Of a stretch of DNA of 64,000 bases, positions 1 to 11,175 are shown piece by piece. The stretch lies in NCBI RefSeq assembly GCF_025370935.1, contig NC_133489.1, positions 23,131,535 to 23,195,534 on the forward strand, written 5' to 3'. The translations under genes were made by a program, and so were the position numbers. The stretch's first letter is position 1. Every line of letters begins with the position of its first letter. The stretch comes from Choristoneura fumiferana. Lineage: Eukaryota; Arthropoda; Insecta; Lepidoptera; Tortricidae. The notes under the pieces were generated by a model. The model was not told the DNA's origin. It did no database searches and saw only the letters and a list, made by a program, of their open reading frames with translations.

Positions 1-1238
1 ACAGTGGCCGCCCGGTGGTTTTTTTTTTGAGAGGTTCTGATTGTTACGTTTTTCTTGCCTAGAATTGCAGTGATTGTGCAAAAATTTATTGTGTATCTTG
101 TGTGTTCTGTGTATCTCGCAGTAAGTACCCTGTTTTTTCTCGCCCCTGTATGGTGGTCGGGGCTTAGAATAACGCCATTCCCCGTCTAGGAATTCGTAAG
201 AGGCGAATAATAGGCATAACCAGTGTTTCAGTTACCGAGATCCCTTAAGTGGTTCATTTATAGCTTTTTTTTTTCTCCTTTTAATAACTCTAATTTTAAA
301 CGTTTACCGTTATCTTTAAATTCAAATACTCTGCCGACCTTTGACCACTTTCTCGTCAACGGCCTATTTGAATTTCAACTGTCACTTGCCACAGTTGAAA
401 CGGACGGCGTTTTAAAATTCAAATCTCAACGACAATTTCAATCTATACCCTAAAGTTAACTAAATATTGTTGCATTAACTAAATTCAAATACGTTAACGG
501 TTCAATTCAAATTCTACCTACTAATTTTCATCAAGTTAAATTTAACCGTAACTGACGCCAATTATACTTTCACTAATATTGTTCACCGCTGCTTCAAGTG
601 AAACAGTATTTAAAATTTAGTGACTGCCAACCACTGAATTTGAAATTCTAACGATTCAAATCATTTTAAATAACGTATTTGAAATACCTACAATTTTATA
701 GAAAAGCAACGATATTCTATATTTTTTAAATATCTGAACCACTATTTAGATCTTTCATCAAAATCAGTTTATCATTATCTCGGTAAACACACTGACATTT
801 ATTTTTATTTCCAAATTTACTGTTAACTTAAATTAACTTCATCGCGGTCTCTTAATAAATTTTACATTCGATCATTACTGGGAGATACACAACACTTTTA
901 TTTTTTGTGTCTACTTGTTAATTTAAATAGCACTGTAACATACGGAGAGTTAAATTTAGGTACTGTGTGTCGAAGAAATACCACATCTGGCATACAACTA
1001 CACAAACCACCATCACAACTCACAACATTCATATCATACTACTCGAGTGCTTGCTAAAAATCAACTGGCGCAGAGTTAACAAAACCAGTTATCTCATTAT
1101 TCATTATACGTGTGCTCCCTATTTTCGACCGTCTGTTCCCTGCTTAGAGACCATTATACTTCGATCGCTAGCAAACAGGCTAACGTTTTTATTAATTAGC
1201 TTCGGGTATTCTTATATTTAACTGAGGTAATCGTAACT
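1..1238 (+). other. Leader region of the Ty3/gypsy element
   Basis: This AT-rich stretch precedes gag and has no convincing open frame. It starts with a T-run after 'acagtggccgcccggtgg'. A CA dinucleotide followed by TGG would fit an LTR end next to a primer-binding site, but I could not match it to a particular tRNA. I found no copy of the sequence after 6899, so the 5' LTR is probably outside the window or already ended at base 1. A leader of about 1.2 kb is long for the group. Confidence 0.4.
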
Positions 1239-1754
1239 ATGGATTGTCATAGAATTAAATACTTGTCTCTTCAAAAGGCAGAACTAACTTATGAGGTGGC
1301 TATTCGAGGTACCAATCCCGCGGATACCGTTATTGAGTTGCGTAAACAGATAGTCAAACTGTCAGCTTCTTTACCCGCCAGTGATATTTTAGAATCAGGT
1401 CTCGATGTAACCGAGGATATTAAGGGCGCGACTGATAGTGTACTTAAGGCACAGTCACAATTAGTTTCCCTTAAGGCTAAGTTTGATGACGGTTTACTCG
1501 AACGTACGGATAACTTGTGTAACCATATTTTTCACCGATTAAGGCGTATTACTCCCGTAACCCCCACTACCGTGGACTCTTATAATGTTTGTTTAAATAA
1601 ATTTCAATTAATATACCAAGAGTTGGCGGACTTGCGACCAGTTCATGACACTAACGAAGGAGAGGATTTCGAACAATGTGAGGAGACACCACAAGTCACT
1701 CACCGCTCCACGAATAATACCAATTCTTTCAGTCCGCAACCCCTACAAAAATAG
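1239..1754 (+). pseudogene. gag: Ty3/gypsy Gag, N-terminal part (split frame)
   Basis: This 171-residue frame resembles the N-terminal region of insect Ty3/gypsy Gag: a helical start (KAELTYEVAIRGTNPADTV), then a leucine-rich segment and a polar, glutamate- and asparagine-rich end. It stops at a TAG right after an A-run near 1747-1751. The -1 frame is already open across this point (at least from 1724) and continues into the main Gag domain at 1775. The simplest reading is one gag gene broken by a small indel at or near the A-run. A second ribosomal frameshift is less likely, because no standard X XXY YYZ heptamer lies in the right frame. Confidence 0.6.
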
Positions 1755-1774
1755 CAGTTACTTGCGACCGTGGT

Positions 1775-2644
1775 ATGTCTTCTGATATAGCTAAATTACG
1801 GTACAACGGGAAGACCTGCGTACGCTCTTTTGTTCAACGGGTAAAAGAATTTTTAGCCGCGCGAAATTTAAAACCTGAAAAAATTCTTCAACATGCAACG
1901 GAAATATTCGAAGGAGACGCCCTTCACTGGTTCCGTTCGGTTAAGGATTCCATAGATAACTGGCATGACCTCTCTACACAACTCATAGAAGTATTTTCTC
2001 TGCACGATTACGACTACAGATTAAAATCGGAAATTCGCGCGCGTACTCAGGGCGAAAGCGAGAATATAACGATTTATCTCTCAATTATGCACGGCATGTT
2101 CTCAAGGCTAACCGTGCCATTTACCGAAGAAGAACAATTAGAAATTGTTCTACATAATATTCGGCCGTGCTTCGCTACTGTCATAGCCACGGCGGAAAAA
2201 ATAGATAATTTAAATACCTTGCGTAAACTTTGCCATAACTACGAAGTGGTTCATGCGCGTATGTCCCAATTCCGCGAACCTCCGCGAGCGAATTCGGATA
2301 CGCTCGCGCCAGAATTCGCTTACAATAAACAATCGTCTTTCCTAAACTCTCCAAAGCAACCATATCAAGGGAAAAATTCCCCAGGTAACAACGCCAGTGC
2401 ACATAATTTCTCTAATTATAAAACCCGCTATCCGGTTAATGCAATCAGCTCGCAAAATAACAACAATAATAATATAAAACTATTTTGCCCGCGTTGTCGC
2501 ACAAACACTCATACATTACGAAGCTGCAAAGCGCCTCGTACGATAGTCTGTTTTAAATGCGGATTGCCGGGCGTTAAATCTATTAATTGCTCTAAATGCA
2601 ATAATAAAAAACCAGTTCCTACAACCTCAACTTCAAAAAACTGA
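1775..2644 (+). CDS. gag: Ty3/gypsy Gag, capsid and zinc-knuckle part
   Basis: This 289-residue frame is the main structural protein of the retrotransposon, which assembles the virus-like particle around the RNA. It has a retrotransposon Gag domain (GDALHWFRSVKDSIDNWHDL at about residues 48-67), then a polar linker rich in Asn and Ser. A cysteine-rich C terminus follows with paired CxxC motifs (CPRC, then CFKC and CSKC), which looks like a modified nucleocapsid zinc knuckle; the classical CCHC spacing is not perfect. The ATG at 1775 is only the first Met in this frame. The frame is open upstream and probably continues the 1239-1754 segment. The terminal codons AAA AAC precede TGA and form the slippery site used to reach pol. 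Confidence 0.8.
   Translation: MSSDIAKLRYNGKTCVRSFVQRVKEFLAARNLKPEKILQHATEIFEGDALHWFRSVKDSIDNWHDLSTQLIEVFSLHDYDYRLKSEIRARTQGESENITIYLSIMHGMFSRLTVPFTEEEQLEIVLHNIRPCFATVIATAEKIDNLNTLRKLCHNYEVVHARMSQFREPPRANSDTLAPEFAYNKQSSFLNSPKQPYQGKNSPGNNASAHNFSNYKTRYPVNAISSQNNNNNNIKLFCPRCRTNTHTLRSCKAPRTIVCFKCGLPGVKSINCSKCNNKKPVPTTSTSKN
2635..2641 (+). promoter_or_regulatory. -1 ribosomal frameshift site A AAA AAC
   Basis: The heptamer A AAA AAC lies in the gag frame exactly as X XXY YYZ, with codons AAA and AAC directly before the gag TGA at 2642-2644. After a one-base backward slip the frame is open through 2641-2736 into the protease of pol. This is the standard arrangement for making a Gag-Pol fusion at a fixed low ratio. 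I did not fold a downstream pseudoknot or stem. Confidence 0.8.
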
Positions 2645-5600
2645 AGGCGAGGCGATCCAGTGATCACAGTCTAATAAAAGAAAATAACTGGTCACAATGG
2701 CTTAATTATGTTTCAAATTTTTTTAATTCATATAAAGTGGCCACTGTATCGCCTCAACCCTCTATTGTAGACTCGCGACCTTTTGTAAAGGTATCTATTA
2801 ACGGACTAGAGGTATCGGCTCTGCTCGACTCTGGTTCCGCCGTTACTATTATAGGTAACAATTTTCACAATAGATTACTTGAAAGGGGACATCAACTACT
2901 AATCGACGACTCTGTGCGTGTAACAGCCGCGGGCGGCCAACATCTAGATAGTGTAGGATATTTCGACCTGGACTTGACCTTTGAGTCTATAACTCACACT
3001 GTAAGGTCATATGTAGTTCCGGGAATCCTCACTTCGCTCATTCTAGGTGTTGACTTCTGGCGCACCTTTAAAGTTTGCCCCAAATACTTGTATAGTATTG
3101 GGGTAAGCGAATGCGCCATCAAGCACACAGAGCAAGTCGAGGGTTCCCAAACTCTTATGTCCTATAGTCACTTAACTGAGTCTCAACGCGTCCAGGCAGA
3201 TAACATCATAAGCCAATTTAACAGCATTTCTTACGAACGGATAGGTTTAGGTCGAACTTCGTTAATAACACACAATATAGATACCGGCGACACTGAGGCG
3301 ATACGCCAAAGATTTTACCGCATGTCTCCTGAGAAACTTAGAATTATTAACGAACAGGTCGACGAAATGCTACAGCTTGACGTAATCGAACCTTGTGAAA
3401 GCGCTTGGTCATCGCCAGTACTTTTAGTAAACAAAAAGAACGGCAAGCCTAGATTTTGTTTAGACAGTAGAAAACTTAACTCAGTAACTAAAAAGGACGC
3501 ATATAGCTTACCGTACATTTCGGAAATTTTAGATAACCTTAGAGATGCTAAGTTCCTTACTAGCATCGACCTTTCTAAAGCTTTTTGGCAGATACCCATT
3601 AATCAGCGGGATAAAACGAAAACAGCGTTTTTCGTACCGTCAAGGGGCACTTTTTGTTTTAAAACTATGGCTTTTGGTCTAACTAACGCGCCAGCTACAC
3701 AGCAACGTTTAGTCGATAGTTTGTTCGGCCCCGAATTTGAAATGAAAGTTTTCTGTTACCTCGACGATATAGTCTGTGTTAGTAATTCATTCGAGGACCA
3801 CGTGACATTACTTCTGCGCGTCCTAACTAAATTAAAAACAGCTGGTCTAACTATCAACTTTGAGAAAACTCAGTTCTTCAGGGACAGTCTCAAATACTTA
3901 GGTTACGTTGTAGACGCTCAAGGGCTGCGTACAGACCCAGAAAAAGTAAATGCAATCGTAAACTATCCTAGACCAACTTCAAAAAAAGAGGTAAAACGTT
4001 TTCTGGGTACCGCCTCTTGGTACCGCCGTTTCGTTCCCAACTTTAGTACTCTGGCAGGGCCCTTAAATATTTTAACTTCTAATAAAAAGAAAGCCCCTCC
4101 ATTTCAGTGGACGCCAGAGGCCGAACAGGCATTTTTAAAACTTAAAGCCTGCCTTGTAACAACTCCGGTTCTTTCTTGTCCCAACTTTGATTTACCGTTC
4201 GAAGTACACACTGACGCTAGTGACTATGGCGTCGGCGGTATGTTATGTCAAAATATAAACGGCCAGGAGCACCCGGTCGCTTATATGAGTAGGTCATTAA
4301 CAGGCTGTGAAAAGAATTATAGTGTAACTGAACGGGAAACCTTAGCCGTACTAGTAGCCTTAGAACACTGGCGCTGTTACTTGGAAAACGGAAAAACATT
4401 CAAAGTTTATACCGACCATTCATCCTTGAAATGGTTCCTTTCTCTTAATAACCCAACCGGACGCCTAGCCCGTTGGGGCGTAAGATTGTCTTCTTTCGAT
4501 TTTGAGATTTTACATCGTCGCGGCAAAGATAACGTAATACCTGATTCGTTATCAAGATCCGTGCCGGTGTCGGCAATAACTATTGCTAACTCGTATCTCA
4601 ATTCGCAAGACAAATGGTACTTAGACTTGTATAATAGCTGTGTAAACACACCGCAAGGTTTCCCCAATTATAAAATTGTAAACAATTCCTTATATAGACT
4701 TACTAAGTCAGATACTAGGTTTAACAATGAGTTCGCGTGGAAAGAGGTTGTGCCAGCGGAATTACGCGAACAAATTATAAAAGAAAATCATGCAGAACCA
4801 ACAGCCGGACACTTAGGCGTTTTCAAAACCTATCACCGTATAGCACTCAAATACTTTTGGGTAGGCATGTATAGAGACGTATCAAAGTTCGTTTCCTCTT
4901 GCGACACTTGCATCGCTTATAAACATCCTACGCACGCGACACTAGGTGAAATGGGAAGGCCTAAACAGTGCTCGAGGCCCTTTCAAGCCCTAGCCTTGGA
5001 CTTCGTCGGTCCATTGCCCACTAGTCGTAAACAAAATAGTTACTTGCTCGTGGTTACTTGTATTTTCTCAAAATATTGTTTCTTATTTCCGGTACGTAAC
5101 GCAACTGCGGCAATCGTAGTCAAACATTTAGAAGATTCCATTTTCTTAGTTCACGGAATACCGCAAACCATTTACATGGATAATGCGTCACAACTAATTA
5201 GCCGCGAACTAAAAACATTTCTCAATAAATACAAGGTGCCTAACCAGTTTTTAATAGCAAAGTACAGTCCACATATTAATAATACGGAACGCTACAATAA
5301 AACTATAATATCCTGCGTCTCCACCTTTGTTAACGACGACCATAGGACTTGGGACGTCAACATACCTAAAGTACAATTCGCTATAAATAATTCTGTGAAC
5401 GAGGTAACCGGTTATACTCCTTCCTTCCTTGTTTACGGCAGAGAGTTAGTGACTTGTGGTTCACACTTCGTTGATAACGATTTGGGGAATGAAATACTTT
5501 TTCTACCTCGCGATATTTACGCACAAAACATGGGTTTCTTGACCCATATATTTGATAAAGTTCAACACTCACTTTATAACGCACATCAAAAAAACATTGC

Positions 5601-5838
5601 GCGTTACAACTTACGCCGAAAACCGGCTGAATTTAATGTGGGAGACTTGGTCTGGAAGCGCACGTATTTCTTAAGTGATAAGTCTAAATACTTTAGCAAA
5701 AAACTTGCACCAAAGTTCGTTAAGTGTAAAATAACTAAAAAAAGATCTCCACTCGTTTTCGAACTACAGGATCTTTCTGGTAACGATTTAGGTGCATGGC
5801 ATATTAAAGATTTAAAATTAACACCGGGCGGCAGGTAG
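2641..5838 (+). CDS. pol: Ty3/gypsy Pol: protease, RT, RNase H, integrase
   Basis: This is an intact Pol polyprotein in the -1 frame relative to gag. No ATG opens it; the frame is continuous from the slippery site, and the first GTG is at 2737. Counting from 2737, the aspartic protease motif DSG is at residues 31-33. The reverse transcriptase has the YLDD catalytic box at 341-344. RNase H has its TDASDYGVGG motif with Asp at 493. Integrase has an HHCC zinc site (H685, H692, CDTC 722-725) and a D,D(35)E core (D755, D815, E851), then a basic C-terminal domain (FNVGDLVWKR). The domain order protease-RT-RNase H-integrase places it in Ty3/gypsy. No env frame follows. All catalytic residues are present, so the copy looks young even though gag is broken. 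Confidence 0.95.
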   Translation: MKARRSSDHSLIKENNWSQWLNYVSNFFNSYKVATVSPQPSIVDSRPFVKVSINGLEVSALLDSGSAVTIIGNNFHNRLLERGHQLLIDDSVRVTAAGGQHLDSVGYFDLDLTFESITHTVRSYVVPGILTSLILGVDFWRTFKVCPKYLYSIGVSECAIKHTEQVEGSQTLMSYSHLTESQRVQADNIISQFNSISYERIGLGRTSLITHNIDTGDTEAIRQRFYRMSPEKLRIINEQVDEMLQLDVIEPCESAWSSPVLLVNKKNGKPRFCLDSRKLNSVTKKDAYSLPYISEILDNLRDAKFLTSIDLSKAFWQIPINQRDKTKTAFFVPSRGTFCFKTMAFGLTNAPATQQRLVDSLFGPEFEMKVFCYLDDIVCVSNSFEDHVTLLLRVLTKLKTAGLTINFEKTQFFRDSLKYLGYVVDAQGLRTDPEKVNAIVNYPRPTSKKEVKRFLGTASWYRRFVPNFSTLAGPLNILTSNKKKAPPFQWTPEAEQAFLKLKACLVTTPVLSCPNFDLPFEVHTDASDYGVGGMLCQNINGQEHPVAYMSRSLTGCEKNYSVTERETLAVLVALEHWRCYLENGKTFKVYTDHSSLKWFLSLNNPTGRLARWGVRLSSFDFEILHRRGKDNVIPDSLSRSVPVSAITIANSYLNSQDKWYLDLYNSCVNTPQGFPNYKIVNNSLYRLTKSDTRFNNEFAWKEVVPAELREQIIKENHAEPTAGHLGVFKTYHRIALKYFWVGMYRDVSKFVSSCDTCIAYKHPTHATLGEMGRPKQCSRPFQALALDFVGPLPTSRKQNSYLLVVTCIFSKYCFLFPVRNATAAIVVKHLEDSIFLVHGIPQTIYMDNASQLISRELKTFLNKYKVPNQFLIAKYSPHINNTERYNKTIISCVSTFVNDDHRTWDVNIPKVQFAINNSVNEVTGYTPSFLVYGRELVTCGSHFVDNDLGNEILFLPRDIYAQNMGFLTHIFDKVQHSLYNAHQKNIARYNLRRKPAEFNVGDLVWKRTYFLSDKSKYFSKKLAPKFVKCKITKKRSPLVFELQDLSGNDLGAWHIKDLKLTPGGR

Positions 5839-6898
5839 CGTCTGCGCACATTAAATAAATAATGCATTACTTGCTTCCTTATCAATGTAGGTACTAATTA
5901 CATAATGCATCTGGACGGGCGATCAGCTGTCGCGCGCCGTCACATCAGTCTCCATTTAGCACCGGCGAATGCGCACGCGTGTTAATTTAATTTTTGTCTT
6001 ATCACACTCCCTTATCACTTAGACGCACGGTTCTATTTATAGAATCAAGTCATTTTAGCGCGCCGCCTCCGCGCGCACGTATAATAGCTGCACCTTTTGC
6101 ACTATTATTTTCTTTAAATCTTATAGCGCGTACATATTACTTGGTACACGCTAAACTAGTATAATCATTTGTCGCGGTCCGCCACTCATTATTATAATAT
6201 TAATTGATCTGTCCTTAAGCCTTTACCCGAGAACTTGCAACTCGTTAAAAAGTATTTTAAAATTTGAATTACGGAACCCGTGCGGTTGGTAACACGTAAA
6301 ATATGCCCTTAGCCTCTGTAATTCAAAACTCTAATGATTGGAACGGATGGTAATTTCAATCACAGATTTAATTAATGTCTATATATATTTTTATGAATGC
6401 ATACAACGTCCACCTTCCATTAACACATTTTATTCCTTTGACATAAGGGTCAACAAGCCTCTGTTGTTGTTTGACCCGCCATGAGAGTAGAAGTATGATC
6501 ATAGTATGAGAGACGACGTATGTAAGCGTTATGTCATAGTGTAATTTTTTTTATCGAAATTTGCTATGAGGCTCAAATTTCTTTTGGAGGGACGGGCGTA
6601 CTGTCACGATGCACATAGGCGATCGCTGACATCTTAGTTAGCTCAGTGCAAGCTAGATGGCGCTTTCTTCAATAAGGGATCTCTGAGCAGAATGACGGAC
6701 GAACTCTAGAGGTCGCCACCGTAGTTTTCACTTGATTCATTTATTTACGTAATAATATGTATTTAATATTTATTTATTATTTACTTATTTATTTTATAAA
6801 AATAGGCATTTTATTACATTCATTTACTACACGAGTTTGTACGACTAAATATATCTATAACCAACTCACCCTTGACCGTTTTTGTCGGCCAAGGGGGG
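5839..6898 (+). other. 3' untranslated region of the Ty3/gypsy element
   Basis: No coding sequence is visible between the pol stop and a polypurine run. The stretch is AT-rich with scattered CpG-rich patches such as 'gcgcgccgcctccgcgcgcac' near 6058. A purine tract AAGGGGGG at 6891-6898 is the best polypurine-tract candidate. Confidence 0.45.
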
Positions 6899-8030
6899 TG
6901 CTGTCGATCAGCTGTGACCGGGGAATTCTAACTGTAATATTCTCGCCCTTAAAAGCTGAAGCACAGCTGTAAAACACACATTCAACAGCTCAGACTACAC
7001 TAAACAGCTTCCTCGAAAGCTCCATACGCCCAGACTTGGTAAGTTCTCCGATATTTAACTCTTGTGTTTTTCTGTGTATTTTATTAGAATTATTTTCTTT
7101 ATAATTTAACTTTGTGTAATTGAACTGAAGGCTTCCCCTGGCCAGGGAATCTTTTATTTCAAACATTTCTTATACTTAATATTTTAACACTTGTTAATTT
7201 CTCTCATCCGTTGTTATAAACTCAGAAACTATGTTAATGCTTATTACTTTTATGCAACGGATGCTTACCGGTGTTAAAATAAATTCAAACTCAGCTAAGT
7301 GACGTTTAAATTCAAATGTAATCCTCTAACGGTTATTTAGTGAACTGTTGTATTTCAAATTTTAACGGTCACTTAGGCTATTTATTTTTACCTTTTATTT
7401 TTTAAAATAATTATATAAAACTAGAATCACTTTCCCTTGCCTGCCTGTAACTCCGTATGATTGTCTCTGCCACTCACTGCAATTCAGCTCACCCTAGAGT
7501 TGGTGCATCGCTGCAGAGGAGTGACTGGCAAACAATCTAGCACTGGACCACAACTGACACCACCTAATTTACAGGGCACCTTCGTACGGCTTACACCTTC
7601 GTACGGCTTACAACCTTTGTACGGCTTACAACCTTCGTACAACTTTCAAAGCTCCGTTCGGCTACAATTCTCACGGCTCAGGCGGCTCCTTTAACCTGAC
7701 ACTAAGCCCTGACGGCCTTAACTTCCGGAGTACTGCACATCCTTCCTGGCTCGTCCAAGACCCTGATCGCTCCTGCGTGGAACACTTGTCCAGGCTGCTC
7801 GTCCTGCCGCCCTAAGGCCCCTTTTGACCTCGGCACCGACGACCACTCAGCTGGACCAGGCCCCCCTGCTGTGGCCAGCCTCTTCGCTCCGGGTTCTTCT
7901 CTCCGACTCCAGGGAAGTGTAGGCCAGTGAGACCGAATAATCAGAACCACCTCTCAATAAAATCTCTTGAACTCACTACCTGAGATTCTCGTAATACTTT
8001 TACTTTTAATTTTGTCAAATTAGGCCTGTT
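6891..8030 (+). other. Possible polypurine tract and 3' LTR
   Basis: AAGGGGGG at 6891-6898 is followed directly by TG (6899), which fits a plus-strand priming site and the first bases of an LTR. An AATAAA signal lies near 7955, in a plausible place for an R region. The right LTR end and a matching 5' LTR were not found, so the length is a guess and the call is tentative. Confidence 0.25.
7578..7642 (+). repeat. 18-bp tandem repeat (CTTCGTACGGCTTACAAC)
   Basis: About three and a half copies of a unit close to CTTCGTACGGCTTACAAC follow each other with few changes. They sit in the putative 3' LTR region, where short tandem repeats in U3 are common. Confidence 0.75.
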
Positions 8031-8239
8031 ATTTTTTGTGTTCAATATTTAATTAAAAAATTGTTAAAACGTCTTATTGTTTTACTCAAAGAATAACTTA
8101 CTAGGCCTCCTTTAAGGTCAAACCTCCCCTCAAGAGGTCTGCCCTTGACACCACCCAGCACCGATTCGGACTTTTTACATCGGTTCTGGGTGCATCGGTA
8201 AGCACGTGTTCGTAAATTCATTTGACTGTACATATGGCG

Positions 8240-8335
8240 AGTTCATAATCTGACGAAATCAGGAATATGACGAGTTAGGAATATGACCAGTTAGGAAAGT
8301 GTCGTATCAGGAAATATGGCCAATTAGGAATTAAC
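8240..8335 (+). repeat. Degenerate 16-17 bp tandem repeat
   Basis: A run of imperfect units of the type AATATGACGAGTTAGG / AATATGACCAGTTAGG / AAATATGGCCAATTAGG. The rest of 8030-8930 shows no gene that I can support. Confidence 0.6.
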
Positions 8336-8931
8336 GAATCGAAAACTTGGTAAAGAAGGTTTATTGAAAAGGTTGGTTGATTGGTTGGTTAATACATACT
8401 TGTCAATAAGTGAGGATATATGGCAGGCACGGGCGTATAGACGGAATGGCCATCACTCCCGTTCAGACCGCCGCTGTGGACAATAATGTGAAGTAGGCAA
8501 TCTGTAGAAACACTAAAAAATAGGCAAGTATTTAGATCCTAGCTTTTCTACTCTGTTATTAATTCTAGTCGTCATAGTTTGACCCAATGGTCTCATTAAA
8601 TGGCGTAAGACCCTCACGCTCAGAGGACCTCGGACCTTAACCCTGCCAAAATAATAGGAGATACTACAGTAAGCAAAATAGTGAGGGTACAGTTTCTTTT
8701 TTGCGCCAAGGTCCTAGGTTATGCCACAGGTCTCACCTTTTAACTTCTTCTAGTCTTTACGGGCCTTTAGGGTTGTTTCGAATGGTAAATTGTCTGTAAC
8801 ACGACCCGATTTATTGCTAATGGATACAGCTTAGGTCGGTATGCGGTGGCGGGCGAGAGACTACTGGTGTAATTAGGTACAGACTGTATAGCTGGCGCGT
8901 GTTAGCCATATCGCAGGCTAAGCAATCCTGC

Positions 8932-9065
8932 GAGGCTACTGCGAAAATTCGAAAAATCGAAGTTCGTGTTGTTCCGTCTCTGACACTTATACTGTTATTT
9001 AATACGAGAGTGAGAGCGACGGTACAATACGAACTTCGATTTTCGAAAATTTGGAGTAGGCCCTC
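8932..9065. mobile_element. Hairpin MITE, family 1, copy 1
   Basis: The two halves are inverted copies: 'cgaaaaatcgaagttcgt' on the left pairs with 'acgaacttcgattttcg' on the right, and the outer parts (gaggctact / agtaggccctc) pair imperfectly. The centre 'ctgacacttatactgtt' is the same as in the copy at 11566-11703. There is no coding capacity. Confidence 0.8.
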
Positions 9066-10584
9066 TGTATCGCTACACATTTGACACTTCAATGCAGAGA
9101 ACAATCGGCATGTCTAGAGACTCTGGAGTATGTCGAAGGATTGTAATCAGTCAATCAGTGTCCATGAGTGTACCTGTTATTCTCAATCTGCGATTATCGG
9201 TCATACCAGACCAGATAGTTTCACAGACATAATTCCATATCCCATCTTCCCATCATTATATGTACATGAACAAAAAGCTACTTGAGTAAATAGTATGAGC
9301 CTGTGGCGCTATTAAGCGACCAGCAGCGCTGCCGCATCATCCTGCCACTATTATACTTCTAAGTCTCTCTATCTGTGCACCACAGTTTGAACCGACCAAT
9401 CAACGCTCACGCGCGCCTGGCGGTCGACGTTGATTGGCCGGTTACGACAAGATGGCCTGTGACACTGAGTAGAATTTTCTCAGGTTTTTCTTCTTCTACG
9501 ACTCGCGGCCGTGGCACATTGTTTGTAAAATAGATACTGTAATCCGAACTGGTGAAAGGGAATAAACGTCTTTACCTGGTGCGTGTGTGTATCATTACTA
9601 AAGACTCCAAAAGCCTATTGGAAATAGGCCTAACTTGACTATACATATATATAATCTAATCTAGAAAAGCATTTAGATATCTTAAGTTTATTAATGCTAA
9701 TAGTGTTGTCACTAGTAAACAAAATAATATAATTATTATTCAACAAAATAAAACAATGTAAACATTATTTTGTGATCTAATTGTGTTTAATTTCGTCAGT
9801 GCCAGCTACTGATATGAGGGGTCACGTTGTGCTGCTAAAAGACCTGGCCATGATATGCCGATGCGACCGCCAATTTTGAGTTAGGCTCGTAAGACCCAAT
9901 TTCTTGATATGTGCTTTTTCACCAAAGTGGACTTTCCGTAAAATGTACACAAGTAACACTCCCAAAGTCACACTTGTCCAGTTGAGGCACATTCTCGATC
10001 CTTCATTATTTCCATCTTAACCACTAAATACACAAAGTGGCTTACTCTATCTTTTTATTTAGTGAGTTTTTATAATAGTCCCTAGCTAGAGTTTATTCAT
10101 GATTTGAGAAAGTGCACCTTCTGACAAAAATTTTACTTACTTTATCTTCACAATGTGCTCTATCTGAGAAAATACAGTATTTGAGAAGGTGTATTGTAAG
10201 TGTACTTTTAGACATGTACCTACCTTCCAAGAAAGTGATCCTTCTAAAAAGTGCACCTTTAGAATAAGTGTACATTTCAGGAAGGTGAGTTTTTACAAGC
10301 CTGACCCATCGCATTACTTACTTACCTTTAGAAGTTTAAACGGTTTTCAGTGAGAAACAACTCACCCGAGCGGATCTAATCTTCAGTTTACACATTGTCT
10401 AATCTGTGGTCGCTTTCACATTGGGTCACTAGCGGGAGGTTTTAACGCATTCAGTATCTCTTGCCCACTATTTTGCTAACTTTTAGTCGCGGATGTTTGC
10501 AACCGTTACCCGGAGTTCTGCGATCCGGTCGCGGTCGTGTATTGCCATCGCCGCCTCTAGTTGCGGTCGTCAACACCGGAATGC
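9066..10584. other. Non-coding stretch with a degenerate short motif
   Basis: No gene is visible. Between about 10095 and 10290 short words such as AAGTGCACCTT, GAAGGTG and CTTTTAGA recur at irregular spacing, as in a decayed tandem array. The rest is AT-rich without recognisable structure. Confidence 0.5.
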
Positions 10585-10723
10585 TAAGCTAAGTTTAGAT
10601 CTACAGAAAAAATCCAAGTTGCATTACATTGCGGCGCTCGATTGAACACTTCAAACTCGTTTGCTTTACGGCTTCGTAATGTAATACAGCCTGCGCCACT
10701 TTCCTTGCAGGTCTAAGGGCTTA
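10585..10723. mobile_element. MITE family 2, copy 1
   Basis: Terminal inverted repeats start TAAGCTAAGTTTAGA and end in TCTAAGGGCTTA. Internal 'ttgcattacattgcggcgct' and 'taatgtaata' also pair. The whole matches the better-preserved copy at 11793-11938. Confidence 0.75.
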
Positions 10724-10754
10724 CATACGCTAGCTGACGCGGGTTTCCACGGAA

Positions 10755-11175
10755 TGAGGGCTATCGCGTATGAATTCGCCACTAGAGGCTCTAGTGTAGC
10801 GTGAGGTGTCCGAAATGTCAAATCTCATAGTTTTTGGGTGAGCTACGCGGGTTAATTTATAATTAGAGTAATCTTGTGAATATTTGCAATACCTATCTGA
10901 AATATTTATGGCAAATATGCGTTTCGGGTCAATGAAGTCTGTGTTTTGAGACAGTTTTGTCTTTCGGAAACCTTTGTCCTCCCTTTTTCCAAACAAAACG
11001 GGGACTATGCAACACTGTGGCATGCTCGATATTTTTATAGTACGGTTTTAAGGTGTATAAATATGATTTGAATCTAAACTTTGTTTTCACGCTCGTAATA
11101 ACAGACTTTGAAGCCATACTTAAAAACCTCACGCAACAGTGCGCCATCTAGTGAGACAAAAAACAATAGCCCGCA
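10755..11175. mobile_element. MITE family 3 (about 420 bp), copy 1
   Basis: The ends form an imperfect inverted repeat: TGAGGGCTATCGCG on the left, and CAATAGCCCGCA on the right. Nearly the whole length reappears in reverse orientation at 54184-54638. It has no open frame of note and is probably a non-autonomous DNA transposon. Confidence 0.8.

Noticed and set aside
223..1221. Short plus-strand open frames in the gypsy leader.
   Set aside because: AT-rich, no similarity to Gag, and not continuous with the gag frame.
5839..6900. An env gene downstream of pol.
   Set aside because: There is no open frame of useful length, so the element is an LTR retrotransposon without envelope.
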